IMG/VR virus record: IMGVR_UViG_3300030060_001692
Coordinates: 1-38,146 of that record
From: a virus
DNA length: 38,146 nucleotides
Reading direction: 5' to 3' (one strand)
Shown: piece after piece, positions 13,112 through 23,456 of the stretch
How positions within the stretch are numbered: the stretch's first letter is position 1
Layout: each line of letters starts with the position of its first letter
The notes under the pieces: model-generated
Database searches by the model: none
What the model saw: only the letters and a program-made list of their open reading frames with translations
Told to the model about the DNA's origin: nothing
Made by a program: the position numbers and the translations under genes

Positions 13112-13636
13112 TCACGCTGCATCAGTTAAATATGTTAGTGAAATGTAGATAGTCGAGCTGGCTTGTAACAATTCAGCAGCAGCACTCGGTTGAGCACCTG
13201 AGTTTTCATATATTGTCAATGTAGTGCTGTCATTAAGTAGCCAGCCAGTGAAAGAAATATCACCAGAACTAGGGGCTTGTATGTTTACATTTGCTACCGA
13301 GTCAGCAGAAGATATAAACGGCAAGTTAGTAATGTTGATTGAACCCACAGGACTACTTAAAGAAGTAATTGTTAGGTTACCTGTGACGAATACAATGCCC
13401 CCTACTCTTTCATAAGAAAGTGTTTTTTCATTTAAGACCATTGTTCCAGATGTACCAGCAGTAACAGTAGCTTCAAAAGTTCCTGACCGGGTTATGTATG
13501 AATGGTGGACTCGACCATCACTTTCTACTTGGACTACTTTGTTTTCTTGTGATACAAATTGGTTGCCACCTGATGTGGCTTTATCAGTGTCCTTAACGAC
13601 ACCAGTTACCATTGCTGCGTTTACAAATGTTGGCAT
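13112..13636 (-). CDS. Tail accessory / fibre-associated protein (174 aa)
   Basis: A Ser/Thr/Gly-rich beta protein (GTFEATVTAGTSGTMVLNEKTLSYERVGGIVF and GNLTITSLSSPVG) typical of small phage fibre-tip or head-decoration proteins. It has no catalytic motif. AGGAG precedes the ATG at 13636. It follows the tail fibre gene by 12 bases, so a role in host recognition or as a fibre cap is more likely than a head role. Confidence 0.65.
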   Translation of the reverse strand: MPTFVNAAMVTGVVKDTDKATSGGNQFVSQENKVVQVESDGRVHHSYITRSGTFEATVTAGTSGTMVLNEKTLSYERVGGIVFVTGNLTITSLSSPVGSINITNLPFISSADSVANVNIQAPSSGDISFTGWLLNDSTTLTIYENSGAQPSAAAELLQASSTIYISLTYLTDAA

Positions 13637-13648
13637 GATTAACTCCTA

Positions 13649-15964
13649 TTAAGCTGTGCCGTTTCGTTGACCGTATAGTTTGATTACACCTGATGCGATG
13701 CCAATTTCTTTTCTCGAAGACTGAGTGTTCCAAGCCACATTTGATGTACCTACAAGGGCAATTCTGTCTAAATCTTTACCGGAACCCATGTCAAGATACG
13801 CATGCCTTTCTGAAATACTTACAATAGCTCCACTATCACGTATGAAAGTATCGCTAGTTTTCATCCAGATTTGTCTTAATCCTGCATCAGTTGTATTTGT
13901 CTGGGGAAAGTAAAACCTTACCCGAGTTGACACAGGCTTATCAGTAGCAATCGCCCATGATCTGTAACCTGAGTAACCATTTGTAGCATCATGTACAGTT
14001 GAGGAACTTTCAGATTGCTGCCTGAAAAACCATTGTTGTGCTCCGCCTCCCGATTGTTGATCAGAACCACTTAAAGGAAAGCTCATTTTTGTTGAAGCTG
14101 GGCCATCATATCTAGTATATACAGGAGGATTTGCACCATTAGAGCTATATAATTGAAAGCCGGGGCAATGTTCGTTGCTGTTAGGATTACCTAATGAACT
14201 TTGTTCAGAAATCACATCTTCCCAAACCATTTCAATCCATAAATATTTATCTCTCCAGTTCGTAAGTCCTGCTGGCTTGTCAATGTAATAGAAAGGACTA
14301 GCACTTGTAATTGTGTGGGTAGAGATAGGGATAATACTATTTTTTTCATGGGTGTAATTATCTGAAACAAACTTGACATTTACTGCATCCCCATCATTCT
14401 GAGCTAGTGGGTTACCTACATTTAATAACCTATTGTTACCCATGTTGTAGGTAGAGGTTGCCGTTGCTAACTTATTAACGCCAAGTTCTTCAGTAATAAT
14501 TTGTGACCAAGCTCTCCACTCGGTGCTTCCTGAATCAGGCTTGTGATGTCGTATGTACTTTCTACTATCAGAGCTAGTTTGATAATAGTGAAGCTCCTGA
14601 ACTCTCTGATGATTACTTGCATCTGAAGGCGAAGCACCTACAGGATACACAACAAGTGTGTATTTTTTACCATCATTAACGTCAGTGGGAAAACCATAAC
14701 TAGCAGGACTAGCGGGTGTAGTTCCATAGTAAACACCGGGTGTTATATAGGTATTAATATTGTCCTGAGCACCTACACCAGTACCTGTAAGACCTTGGGA
14801 GTCTACATATGACTTGGGTACTGCCATATTAGGGTTGAATCCTGAAGCCGCATCAGTTGTTGCGATGGTTACTTTATTAGCTGATATATCACCACTTGAT
14901 TGGGTAGCTACAAAGTTACCTACGGTGAGGTCACCACCTGAAGTAATAGCTCCTGTAGTTGTCAGAGTAGTTGGGCTGACAGTAAGTGTTCCACTATTTA
15001 GAGGCTGAAGTACTTTAGCTTGAATAGTACCTGCTGCTGAGATGTTGGCATTTTCAGCGTTAGAGCTATCCTTAACTGACAGCATAGCTTGAGTATCATC
15101 TTCAGCGAAACCTTTCAAAGTTACTGGAGTTTCGTCTACTGCTCCTGCTTCACCCGTCACAGGGAAATTAAATACTTGCCGAGCTAAACCAAAGTTTTGA
15201 ATGATGAGAGCAGTGCCATTAAAATCTAAAGTTGTTAGGTTTGTACTTAGAAGCGAAAGAACATTGCCATTGACAGTGAAGTCAGTACCGGGACGTTGAA
15301 TAACACCCGCAACCTCAACAATAAATGTGGCATCAAGAGTAGATGCAGGTGTTGGGGATAGTACAAATGTAGTGTTAGGAGCACTGTACACCCCAGAACC
15401 TGATGTACCAAGAGCAAACTCCCAGTTCTGGGCTACTGATGCAGAGTTACTGCTATTGCCGATCAGTGCTGAGAGCTGTCCATAGGTGGCAGCATGCGTG
15501 TTATCAGTACCATCAGATACATTGATAATCTGATTGTTGCCCGCATCATACTGACCTGTAGCGAGCAGGGGCAGTGAACCAGTACCAGCATCAATCTGCT
15601 CTTGTAGAACAAACAACAGTTGTTGAGAGTTCTCATTAAGATCTTCAGCACGGAGGAGTGAAGCATTCGCAAAGTTAGTCAGCAGGTTATCTGAAGGTGT
15701 CACACGTTGGACACGTAGTTTATTAGTGCCTGCTGGGAAGCTGTTTTTACATGCAGTAAAATCTACTGTTGTTGTCCCATTACTGGCGGTAACACTAATG
15801 ATTTGAGGTGCGCCAGTTGCTTGGAAAAAAGTGACTGAAGCACCTGAGCTAGTATTGGATGCAACTAATTTAATGTGAGCAGTTTCAAGGTATTCCATGT
15901 CATTGTTAGTGAATGACACCGTATCACCTGAGCTGTAGTTTATGTCAACATAACTGTTTGGCAT
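13649..15964 (-). CDS. Tail fibre protein (T7 gp17-like N-terminus)
   Basis: The 771-aa protein contains, near residues 50-125, the T7 tail-fibre anchor domain (RVQRVTPSDNLLTNFANASLLRAEDLNENSQQLLF), which attaches the fibre to the tail tube. The rest is Ser/Thr/Asn-rich beta sequence, with PKSYVDSQG-type repeats in the shaft and a pyocin/fibre-knob-like segment (HHKPDSGSTEWRAWSQI) around residue 490. The C-terminal 250 residues should form the receptor-binding tip and are not similar to anything I recognise. AAGGA precedes the ATG at 15964. Confidence 0.92.
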   Translation of the reverse strand: MPNSYVDINYSSGDTVSFTNNDMEYLETAHIKLVASNTSSGASVTFFQATGAPQIISVTASNGTTTVDFTACKNSFPAGTNKLRVQRVTPSDNLLTNFANASLLRAEDLNENSQQLLFVLQEQIDAGTGSLPLLATGQYDAGNNQIINVSDGTDNTHAATYGQLSALIGNSSNSASVAQNWEFALGTSGSGVYSAPNTTFVLSPTPASTLDATFIVEVAGVIQRPGTDFTVNGNVLSLLSTNLTTLDFNGTALIIQNFGLARQVFNFPVTGEAGAVDETPVTLKGFAEDDTQAMLSVKDSSNAENANISAAGTIQAKVLQPLNSGTLTVSPTTLTTTGAITSGGDLTVGNFVATQSSGDISANKVTIATTDAASGFNPNMAVPKSYVDSQGLTGTGVGAQDNINTYITPGVYYGTTPASPASYGFPTDVNDGKKYTLVVYPVGASPSDASNHQRVQELHYYQTSSDSRKYIRHHKPDSGSTEWRAWSQIITEELGVNKLATATSTYNMGNNRLLNVGNPLAQNDGDAVNVKFVSDNYTHEKNSIIPISTHTITSASPFYYIDKPAGLTNWRDKYLWIEMVWEDVISEQSSLGNPNSNEHCPGFQLYSSNGANPPVYTRYDGPASTKMSFPLSGSDQQSGGGAQQWFFRQQSESSSTVHDATNGYSGYRSWAIATDKPVSTRVRFYFPQTNTTDAGLRQIWMKTSDTFIRDSGAIVSISERHAYLDMGSGKDLDRIALVGTSNVAWNTQSSRKEIGIASGVIKLYGQRNGTA

Positions 15965-15987
15965 GATAATTCCTTAGTGGTTGTTTA

Positions 15988-18900
15988 TTAGTCTAATACT
16001 GCTTGAGTCGCAGCTTCTGTGAAGGGTATTGCGAATAGTCCGAAAAGTCTTGCTGTGTTTTTTGCGTCTTCAGCAGTGAAGGGATCGTTTCCAGCGAATG
16101 CTGATCCAGCTTCTTTAAGTGAGTTTAACCCCCTGTCAACCACAGCCGCAATTGTTGTTCCTTTCAACATTCCACTTGCATCTACAGTTGATCTTTGGTT
16201 AAAGAGTGGTTCAGATCCTGTAAAGTTTCTAGCTGTATCCCAAGTTGTTGGGATAATTCCTGCAAAAGTATTGCGGGTTACCATTGACCTTCTTAAATTT
16301 TCTTCAGATAGACGCTCTCTTAAGTAAGCACTTCTCTCCTTTTCAGGTTTGTTCAATGCTCTTATGTGGGTTTGTAACCTGTATGTGTACATGCCCATAA
16401 AGGCAGATCCAACTACTGCCATGCCTAACCGTCCCGCACCCATAGCTGTGTTCATGGAGCCAAGTCCATAACCTAATTGTTTAGCCTGCGATACAAGCAT
16501 GAATACTCTAAATTGAGCTAAAGATCTGAGGTATGGATTTTGAAGGAACACAGGTGTTTCGCCTATGGAGTGTCTTTGAACCATTCGATCTACTGTTTTT
16601 CTAATCGCAATAGCAAAGTCATCCATTGCTACTTGATCTATTATCGCACCAGAATCTATTGTCTTAACTTTATATCCGCCGAGTAATCCCCGTTCAACTT
16701 TAACTACTTCAGGTCTTGTCAGTTCTTTAATAATACGCTCAATCATCTCATCTTCTAGTCCACAGTCTCTGAATGCTTCCACTGCATCAGTACGCCAGAA
16801 ACCTTTGTCAGCTATCGCATTAGTGCCTTTAATTCTATAAGCTCTGTTGACAAAACTTTGGTATGTAGCATCAACTGCCCATCGACGCATCATGGTATCT
16901 ACAGGAATAAGCCCAGCAAAGGGATGCATTGTTGCCATCTGGCGTGTTGTATCGAAGAATCTACTGAATATACCCCTAGCCCCACCATCAATATCCATCT
17001 CATCTAGTCTTCGAGTGAGGTAATCTTTTCTGACTACATCTCCCCCTATGCCAAATACTACCTCATGCTGTGCGAGCAGGTCATCTTGAAGTTCACCACC
17101 AGATCTTCGTCCTTCACTGATAAAGTTCTCTCCGTAGACCATTTTATTTTTAAGTTTTTCTGGCCCCATTAAAAGTGCTCGTCCTTGGGTTCGCCAGAAA
17201 CTTAATCGGGATAAAGCTGAGAATGCTGCAAGACCTTGTTGAGCCATGATTACAGGAACTTCAGCTAATTGGGTTAATCCCATAAGGCTTCCATAGGAAG
17301 ACATTGCTATGGCGTTGCCGTTGCGGAACCAATTTAATCTATTCTGTCCTTTTTTATCTAAATCATATCCCCAACCAGAAGCCATCCTATAAAGATTTAG
17401 GAAGGTATCTTCAGCAACATCAGCCGCAGTATTATCTTTAGCTCCCTTCCGCATATGTTGAACTACTTGTTCAACAGTAGGTATTTCACCTTCTTTGAGT
17501 CCCATCTTAGCTATGTCGGCATACGCCAGCATACCCTTACGCATCTCCACTGCACCAACTACTTGTTGAGCATAGATGTTTATAGAGTGTTCTAAGTTAC
17601 GATCAAAGATCTCATCAATATGTACTGTCCGAGTTAATCCTTGTTTGTTCACCATTTCTGTGGTGAAGTTTTCATTCATAGGTATACGTCTAAACTTCAT
17701 ACCTAGATGGGGTTCATTGATTTGTTTAGGACGTACCATTTCCATGACAACTTTTAAGTCATCATTACTTAAGCCGGGCAGTTCTTTCCTGAGTTCGTCT
17801 TCAAGAACTTCATACTTCTTGCGGTTATTCATCCGCCATTTGCCATACTCATCAGGGTTGTTGTTGTAGGCAAGTATTCTTTTAGCAAGTTTCTGTGCTT
17901 GTTCAGTAGTGAACTTAATGCTGCTGTTATCTTTAATAGCTGCTGTAACCATTCTCTCAACAGCTCCATCTTCAAACTCTTCAACAAGAGCACGAGTATT
18001 TGCTGGTGCGTATGCTCTGCGGATGTAATTAGGGTCATATTCTTTTGGATCAAAGACCCCACCTCTAACACCATATTGATACGCTTTACTATAGAACTCT
18101 CTAATAGCATCTACAGCTTGCTTCATTTCACCCGTAACTTCTTCTTGGCTAGTCACTGCACGAGCAATATCTCTGTCAGTGAGCTTCTGACCTTTCTTTG
18201 CAGCCTCGACTTTAGCCATAGTAAGTTTACGCATAGCTACAGTTCTTAGTCGCTCTTCATTAATTGTGATAATTCGTTCTACGGGTCTTGAACTGCCATT
18301 CTGTCTTGGGCCACCAAAGAATATTGATCCAAGTTTTCTAACATTAGAATCTATTGATGCTGCTAATCTTGTAGCGGGGGCAGTAAATATAGACATTTTA
18401 GGACTAATCTTAGCTAAAGGATTTTCTGCGACCCTTGCGGCGTATTCAGCAGGATTTTCAGAGTTTCTAGCTACTCTCTGTTGTGTCCATCCAAGAGCTG
18501 CTTCTGCTAATTGTTCTGGAGTGTACTCAAGTAAGTCACTAGATCCTGTTGCTACTGGGATGCCATCAATATGTATAGTTGCTTCGCCACCACCTTCATC
18601 AATTACTTTGAATCTTTCTGCTCTAGTCTTTGGATCTGTCGATTTCCTCGCTCTAGATGCTGTCACTTCAAATGCATCATTGCGTCTTATTTTCGCAGAC
18701 AACTTCTTAAGCATTTCTCTAGTTTCAGGTATAAGTTCATCAGATTGCTTAGAAGCTGCTGTTGCAATGTTCCTGAAGATCTTTGCGACATCCATTTGAA
18801 CAGCAGTAATAGCCACACGTTCTAGTTCAGCAGCCATACCAACAAGCTCATTAGTCAGGGTAGTCTGTTCACCACGTTCAGTGCCCTTAATTATTTTAGC

Positions 18901-19998
18901 AACGGCTTCATTATCACTTAATGTTTCTCTAAGGCTCTTGACCACAGCTCTTAAGTTCTGCCTATTAACCGTCAATGCACCCTTAGATGGGAGCTGTGAG
19001 AAACCAGCCTGAACAAAGTCATCTAACTTCTTGGCAATTGATCCACTTCCTTCTCCACCTAGTTCAGTAATCTTTCGTGCAGTAGTTTTTACCGCAGTCT
19101 TGGCATTATTAATCAGGTCAGATTTAATGTAATTCCTGACAGACTTACGGCCTTCAAGCCTGCTAACTCCTGCACCACTTTCCGCTACTTCTTCAGTATT
19201 TAAAATGATGCGGGATTTACTGACTGTTCTTGCTTCAGTTTTAACAGCCTCATTGCCAAACCTGTTTCTAACCTTTAATGCTTCCTCTAACTTAACTTCA
19301 TCTCTAATAGCTTTAGCTACTTTAAATACTGAGTAGGGGGCAGCAGCTCCGACAAGTCCACCTAATGCTGTTGCAGTTGCAGCATTGATTAGGACATCAG
19401 TCTTAGTCATGCTTGGGTTTATCTGATACCTAAGAACTTCTGCTGTTCCTTCAACAGCACCAGCTATAGCTAAACCTTTGGCTAAACCGAGGGCACGCTT
19501 AACTCTCAGAGCTTTATCTGCGAATGCTGCACCTGCACCAATAGGGCCAGCAACCGCAGTTGCTCCTATAGTGAGTGGTATACCTTCAATTATGTTAGGG
19601 ATAAGAACACCCAATAATCCCCCAACACCCCCAGTAAATGTTCCGTCAAATAACTGCTGTGTGGCTATGTTTTCTTCACGGATGCGGTCAGCAATAAAAA
19701 CAAATTCACCAAAAGATTCTGAGTCTTTGACCAATCGGTCAAGTTGTCCTCCACCTATATCCCCTGCGTACTTATCAATTAGTTCTTGAGTAGGTACGAA
19801 ATCTGGGTCAGGACTGAATCGAGGGTCATCTATCCACTTAAAGAAGCTGCCAGTAAGGGTTGTGTTTGATGCACCAATCCCAATTTTACCCATAAGCCCC
19901 ATCTCTTCAGTGGACTCTCTATAAAGCTGGGTCAGTTCTCTTTTAGTTGCTTCTTGAAATGGAAGCACACTGTCGATGGATGTAGGTAATCCTGTCAT
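15988..19998 (-). CDS. Large internal virion protein (T7 gp16-like, internal virion protein D)
   Basis: The 1,336-aa protein is the largest of the genome and sits in the gp16 position after the gp15-like gene. Proteins of this class are ejected into the cell envelope and help pull in the DNA. Several hydrophobic stretches are visible (about 110-150, 200-225, near 905-935 and near 1220-1240), consistent with membrane passage. The lytic transglycosylase domain found at the N-terminus of T7 gp16 is not seen; the first 100 residues lack an E-S-x-G / GxMQ pattern. The start at 19998 has AAGGG upstream. Confidence 0.88.
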   Translation of the reverse strand: MTGLPTSIDSVLPFQEATKRELTQLYRESTEEMGLMGKIGIGASNTTLTGSFFKWIDDPRFSPDPDFVPTQELIDKYAGDIGGGQLDRLVKDSESFGEFVFIADRIREENIATQQLFDGTFTGGVGGLLGVLIPNIIEGIPLTIGATAVAGPIGAGAAFADKALRVKRALGLAKGLAIAGAVEGTAEVLRYQINPSMTKTDVLINAATATALGGLVGAAAPYSVFKVAKAIRDEVKLEEALKVRNRFGNEAVKTEARTVSKSRIILNTEEVAESGAGVSRLEGRKSVRNYIKSDLINNAKTAVKTTARKITELGGEGSGSIAKKLDDFVQAGFSQLPSKGALTVNRQNLRAVVKSLRETLSDNEAVAKIIKGTERGEQTTLTNELVGMAAELERVAITAVQMDVAKIFRNIATAASKQSDELIPETREMLKKLSAKIRRNDAFEVTASRARKSTDPKTRAERFKVIDEGGGEATIHIDGIPVATGSSDLLEYTPEQLAEAALGWTQQRVARNSENPAEYAARVAENPLAKISPKMSIFTAPATRLAASIDSNVRKLGSIFFGGPRQNGSSRPVERIITINEERLRTVAMRKLTMAKVEAAKKGQKLTDRDIARAVTSQEEVTGEMKQAVDAIREFYSKAYQYGVRGGVFDPKEYDPNYIRRAYAPANTRALVEEFEDGAVERMVTAAIKDNSSIKFTTEQAQKLAKRILAYNNNPDEYGKWRMNNRKKYEVLEDELRKELPGLSNDDLKVVMEMVRPKQINEPHLGMKFRRIPMNENFTTEMVNKQGLTRTVHIDEIFDRNLEHSINIYAQQVVGAVEMRKGMLAYADIAKMGLKEGEIPTVEQVVQHMRKGAKDNTAADVAEDTFLNLYRMASGWGYDLDKKGQNRLNWFRNGNAIAMSSYGSLMGLTQLAEVPVIMAQQGLAAFSALSRLSFWRTQGRALLMGPEKLKNKMVYGENFISEGRRSGGELQDDLLAQHEVVFGIGGDVVRKDYLTRRLDEMDIDGGARGIFSRFFDTTRQMATMHPFAGLIPVDTMMRRWAVDATYQSFVNRAYRIKGTNAIADKGFWRTDAVEAFRDCGLEDEMIERIIKELTRPEVVKVERGLLGGYKVKTIDSGAIIDQVAMDDFAIAIRKTVDRMVQRHSIGETPVFLQNPYLRSLAQFRVFMLVSQAKQLGYGLGSMNTAMGAGRLGMAVVGSAFMGMYTYRLQTHIRALNKPEKERSAYLRERLSEENLRRSMVTRNTFAGIIPTTWDTARNFTGSEPLFNQRSTVDASGMLKGTTIAAVVDRGLNSLKEAGSAFAGNDPFTAEDAKNTARLFGLFAIPFTEAATQAVLD

Positions 19999-20001
19999 TT
20001 A

Positions 20002-22383
20002 TTATTCCCTTGTCCCATCTAAGTTAATTGTTTCTTTAAGTGTTTTATTAAGATCTTTGCCTAATTGATTTCCTATATCACTCAAAGGTTGAGCCACAGG
20101 GACAAGAACATCTCTTAGTTGATCACCAGCGTTTTGTCCCATATTGATGACCTTAGTTTCTATAGGAGTATTATCTTCTGGTTTAATAACACCTCTCTCA
20201 ACCATCCATTCACCCATTTCTTCTACAGTCCATACTGCTGTTTGATCATCGAGAGGGAGTATCTGTAATGAACCTGTTGCTCCTCCTTCTTTAATCAGGA
20301 TATGAAACTGCTCACCATTAAGCATGGGCTTGATTTCAAACTCAATTTCAGGATCACCTACTCCCTCAAGAGAATCTGCAATTGATTCTGCAAATTCTGG
20401 TATGGTTCTGCCTTTTTCGTTCAAATGGTCTATAAAGGTATTTAATATCCTAATACCGTTATATGCATTACCTTGAATATTGATGTGCTTATTTCTGTTA
20501 CGTCCACCTCTAATATGATCAGCAAGTTCATCAGCCATCATCAATCGTCCACCTACAGTAATGGAACTATCCATGACGTGTCTCATCGCTTCTTTGACAG
20601 CCTGATTAGCAGGTTTATTTACAAATGTCATTTGGTGTGACGATATACTGCTTATTTTTCTTAGCAGGTTATCTGGTAGATCAGATAAGTATTTTCCACC
20701 ATACTCAAAGCCAAAATAAGGGCTATTTTTGTTTGTACTTGAAAGCTCTTTTACTGTTACTGATGAGCCTTGTCTGGCTAATTGTGGAGGTGTGCTCAAA
20801 GATGCTTGGAATACTGCTTCAAATCCTTCTCCAGATCCTGCACCAATAGCCAATAAAGCTAAACTTGAAATATAGTCTGCATTCTCCTTATCAACTAAAT
20901 CAGATAAAGTTGATCCATCAGGATCTAATGCAGCGAGTTGCATAGCCGCTAGAAGAGCTGCTCTTAATGCTGGTTCTGCAACCTCCTGCTGCTCAGGAGT
21001 CATTCGGGCATAATTACCAAGACCATCCAAGTAATCATCTAACCGACTTTGTAATATAGGGTCTTTATATCCAGTGCCACTGTATAAAGCCTGTACTTCT
21101 GCACGGGCCATAAGTTGAGGGTCAGGTGTTTGTCCTGAAAGTTCCTGAGTTCTTGAAAATATATGTCGCTGTGTAGCTTGTGCTCTAAGGTTGTTATAGA
21201 TGTCTTCTAAAGGTATGGTTTCAGAAACACTAGATCCATCTTCTAACTTAAATGACACAGTCAATTTATTATCTTCAGTGTCTCTAGTTATCTCCGCCAT
21301 GCTTCCGAGTTTATCTTGGAACTTTTCAAAGAAGTCAGGTGATGATAAGAAACCAGAGAATGTTTGTGGGATGTATGAAAGATCATTGAACTGATATTCA
21401 GCAGTCTCAGCATCCATTTCTTTAATTACTGCACCCATAGAATTAACTATGTGATCGCTGTAATCTTTCTTAGCTCTAGCCGCTAAAGCTCTTTGGATGT
21501 CAGGAAGTTTTTTGTTATAGGTAGCTAATTCTTCACCTTGTAGAAGTTTCTGACCACTTCCATATGTAAGACTGGTCAACGCATTTGCAGCTCTTGGATC
21601 ACCTTGAAGTGCTCCTTGTAGGTAAGCTGAAAATACTGCTTTAACAGAGCCAACATTACCTATTGCATTTCTATAATCTGGGTCATTAAGTGCTGCATTG
21701 CCCGCACCAACGTCATATCCACTTTTTACTATTTCATTAGAAATGTTGGCCGCAGTTAGGTTGTTGTTTCGGATAGTTATCTGATCGTCATATATCCTCT
21801 TTGCTCTTGATCGGTACAAAGCAGCTTGCTCTTCAAATGTGGTCAAGAAGAAAGCATCATCTTGAAGAGACTCAGGGATATCTAAAGCAGAAGTTGTATT
21901 CTGCCACCATTGAGCAAATGATTTGTCCCGTGAATTTATTGTTAATGGGTCACCATTTTCATCAGTACCAAGTTGGCCTCGGTTGATGAGATCAGACATC
22001 ATGGTTGGTGTGAACTCAAGTCTAGAAGAATGTTGTTTGCCTAAAGTTATTGCCGCTGCTCTTAGACTATAAATGTTATCAGTAATTACACCTTTATCAA
22101 CAAGGCCAGCTAATGTTGTGTCTGGGTTGTTTTCAAGGTATTCAAGGACTTCTCCTTGCTCAGATGCAGCTTTCTTTTTAGCTTTTTTCTGCTGGCTCTT
22201 ATAAATTTCAGTTGCAAAAGATGCTGCTGTGCTTGAGATAGATGCAAGACTTTGAAGAAATATAGCCTCCTCATTAACAGGTGGAGCAGGAAGTGCTTCC
22301 ATTGCCTTTGGTTTCTGAGGGGCTGCTTCTCCAAAAGTTTCAAATTGAGAAAGAGGTGATGCGGTTATTTCATATTCAGCCAT
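20002..22383 (-). CDS. Internal virion protein C (T7 gp15-like)
   Basis: A 793-aa, mostly helical, soluble protein (T7 gp15 is 747 aa) between the gp14-like and gp16-like genes. The Lys/Ala-rich part near residues 65-75 (SQQKKAKKKAASEQG) and repeated Ala/Gln/Glu helices fit an ejectosome component. It starts at 22383 with AAGGGTGAC upstream; the stop is three bases before the gp16-like gene leader. Assignment is by order and size more than by motif. Confidence 0.85.
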   Translation of the reverse strand: MAEYEITASPLSQFETFGEAAPQKPKAMEALPAPPVNEEAIFLQSLASISSTAASFATEIYKSQQKKAKKKAASEQGEVLEYLENNPDTTLAGLVDKGVITDNIYSLRAAAITLGKQHSSRLEFTPTMMSDLINRGQLGTDENGDPLTINSRDKSFAQWWQNTTSALDIPESLQDDAFFLTTFEEQAALYRSRAKRIYDDQITIRNNNLTAANISNEIVKSGYDVGAGNAALNDPDYRNAIGNVGSVKAVFSAYLQGALQGDPRAANALTSLTYGSGQKLLQGEELATYNKKLPDIQRALAARAKKDYSDHIVNSMGAVIKEMDAETAEYQFNDLSYIPQTFSGFLSSPDFFEKFQDKLGSMAEITRDTEDNKLTVSFKLEDGSSVSETIPLEDIYNNLRAQATQRHIFSRTQELSGQTPDPQLMARAEVQALYSGTGYKDPILQSRLDDYLDGLGNYARMTPEQQEVAEPALRAALLAAMQLAALDPDGSTLSDLVDKENADYISSLALLAIGAGSGEGFEAVFQASLSTPPQLARQGSSVTVKELSSTNKNSPYFGFEYGGKYLSDLPDNLLRKISSISSHQMTFVNKPANQAVKEAMRHVMDSSITVGGRLMMADELADHIRGGRNRNKHINIQGNAYNGIRILNTFIDHLNEKGRTIPEFAESIADSLEGVGDPEIEFEIKPMLNGEQFHILIKEGGATGSLQILPLDDQTAVWTVEEMGEWMVERGVIKPEDNTPIETKVINMGQNAGDQLRDVLVPVAQPLSDIGNQLGKDLNKTLKETINLDGTRE

Positions 22384-22386
22384 TGA

Positions 22387-23028
22387 TTAGTCACCCTTTT
22401 GATATCCTAGAGCTAGTGCGTTAGTTATTCCGGGCAATACAGCGGCTGCTAGGTCAGCTCCGCCGGGTTGATAGACTGGTCTTACAGCATCACCGGGATA
22501 AATTGGTTCTAATGGTGAAGGCATAGCAGCATTAATTCTGTTCTGAGCATTAGCTCTTATAGACAAGAACTGCCTGTTGCCTTGACGTATATACCCTTCT
22601 AAGTTGTCATGACTAATCTGCTTTTCTCTTGATGCTTTCTGCAAAGCAGCCATCTGTGCAAGAGCTACAGACTGTCCCGTTGTTTCTGATCTACCTTCAG
22701 ATGCCATATAACGGCTAACGTCTTGGTTAGCTTTCATCTCATACTGGGCAATAGAGTCAAATATCTTCTTACGTCTCTGCTGTAAACCATCTAATACGGC
22801 TGCGTAGCTACTGTCAGCATCACGCATTGCACTGTCAGCAGTGGCTTTATACCTCTTATGCTGCCATTCAGATAGATCTCTCTGATACTGTACTTGTCTT
22901 CTGTACTGTTCATTACGTCTTATCTGTAGCTCACGGGCATAACGGCCTTGGGCAGAAGCTGCACTAGACTGAGCAGCAAATTGTGCTCCGCCAGCAGCAA
23001 CTCCCAGAACAGCAATTAATGGCAGCAT
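22387..23028 (-). CDS. Internal virion protein B (T7 gp14-like)
   Basis: The 213-aa protein begins with a hydrophobic Ala/Gly stretch (LPLIAVLGVAAGGAQFAAQSSAA, about 2-24) then a long Gln/Arg-rich helix (RRNEQYRRQVQYQRDLSEWQ), the layout of gp14, which forms a pore in the outer membrane on ejection. T7 gp14 is 196 aa. AAGGAG precedes the ATG at 23028, which overlaps the preceding gene end by 13 bases. Confidence 0.9.
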   Translation of the reverse strand: MLPLIAVLGVAAGGAQFAAQSSAASAQGRYARELQIRRNEQYRRQVQYQRDLSEWQHKRYKATADSAMRDADSSYAAVLDGLQQRRKKIFDSIAQYEMKANQDVSRYMASEGRSETTGQSVALAQMAALQKASREKQISHDNLEGYIRQGNRQFLSIRANAQNRINAAMPSPLEPIYPGDAVRPVYQPGGADLAAAVLPGITNALALGYQKGD

Positions 23029-23456
23029 GTATAAAACTCCTTGAATGAGTGGCTATTGATTGTATGTGACTTGCCGAATTGGAATCCGAGCCAGTCAAGC
23101 CACTTGATTGTCATTGTATTTCGCTCATCAACTATATTAAATAGTATGCGATAATCTTGCTTAAACTTTCTTACTTCTCTAATACTCAGCCTACAAACTG
23201 CTCGTGCATGGCCTTCTATATTTCTTGATGACAGCATCCATACTCTGCCGCCATCACCTTCCTTCACTACTCCAAATATACACAATACTTCTTCATCAAC
23301 TAAGCCAGTGAAGCAGGGGCCATTGAGGTATCCAAACATAATTGCAGTCCTCGGGTTTGACCCAAGAGCTTCAACCTCTAGTCGATCAGGTTCTCTAAGT
23401 ACAGGGTGTAGCTTAGATATGTCAGGAAGGATAGTTGGTCTAGTCCAATACTTCAT
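23016..23456 (-). CDS. Gp13-like protein with GNAT-like fold
   Basis: The 146-aa protein resembles T7 gp13 (internal virion protein A), an acetyltransferase-like protein required for virion assembly. The late stretch YRILFNIVDERNTMTIKWLDWLGFQFG is the typical end of this family. Enzymatic activity is not established for it. The ATG at 23456 overlaps the stop of the tail tube B gene (ATGA). Confidence 0.88.
   Translation of the reverse strand: MKYWTRPTILPDISKLHPVLREPDRLEVEALGSNPRTAIMFGYLNGPCFTGLVDEEVLCIFGVVKEGDGGRVWMLSSRNIEGHARAVCRLSIREVRKFKQDYRILFNIVDERNTMTIKWLDWLGFQFGKSHTINSHSFKEFYTCCH

Noticed and set aside
18266-18799. Long open frame (177 codons) on the plus strand inside the gp16-like gene
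   Set aside because: It is antisense to a well-supported gene with Ser/Leu-rich shadow composition and no ribosome binding site; no plus-strand genes occur elsewhere.
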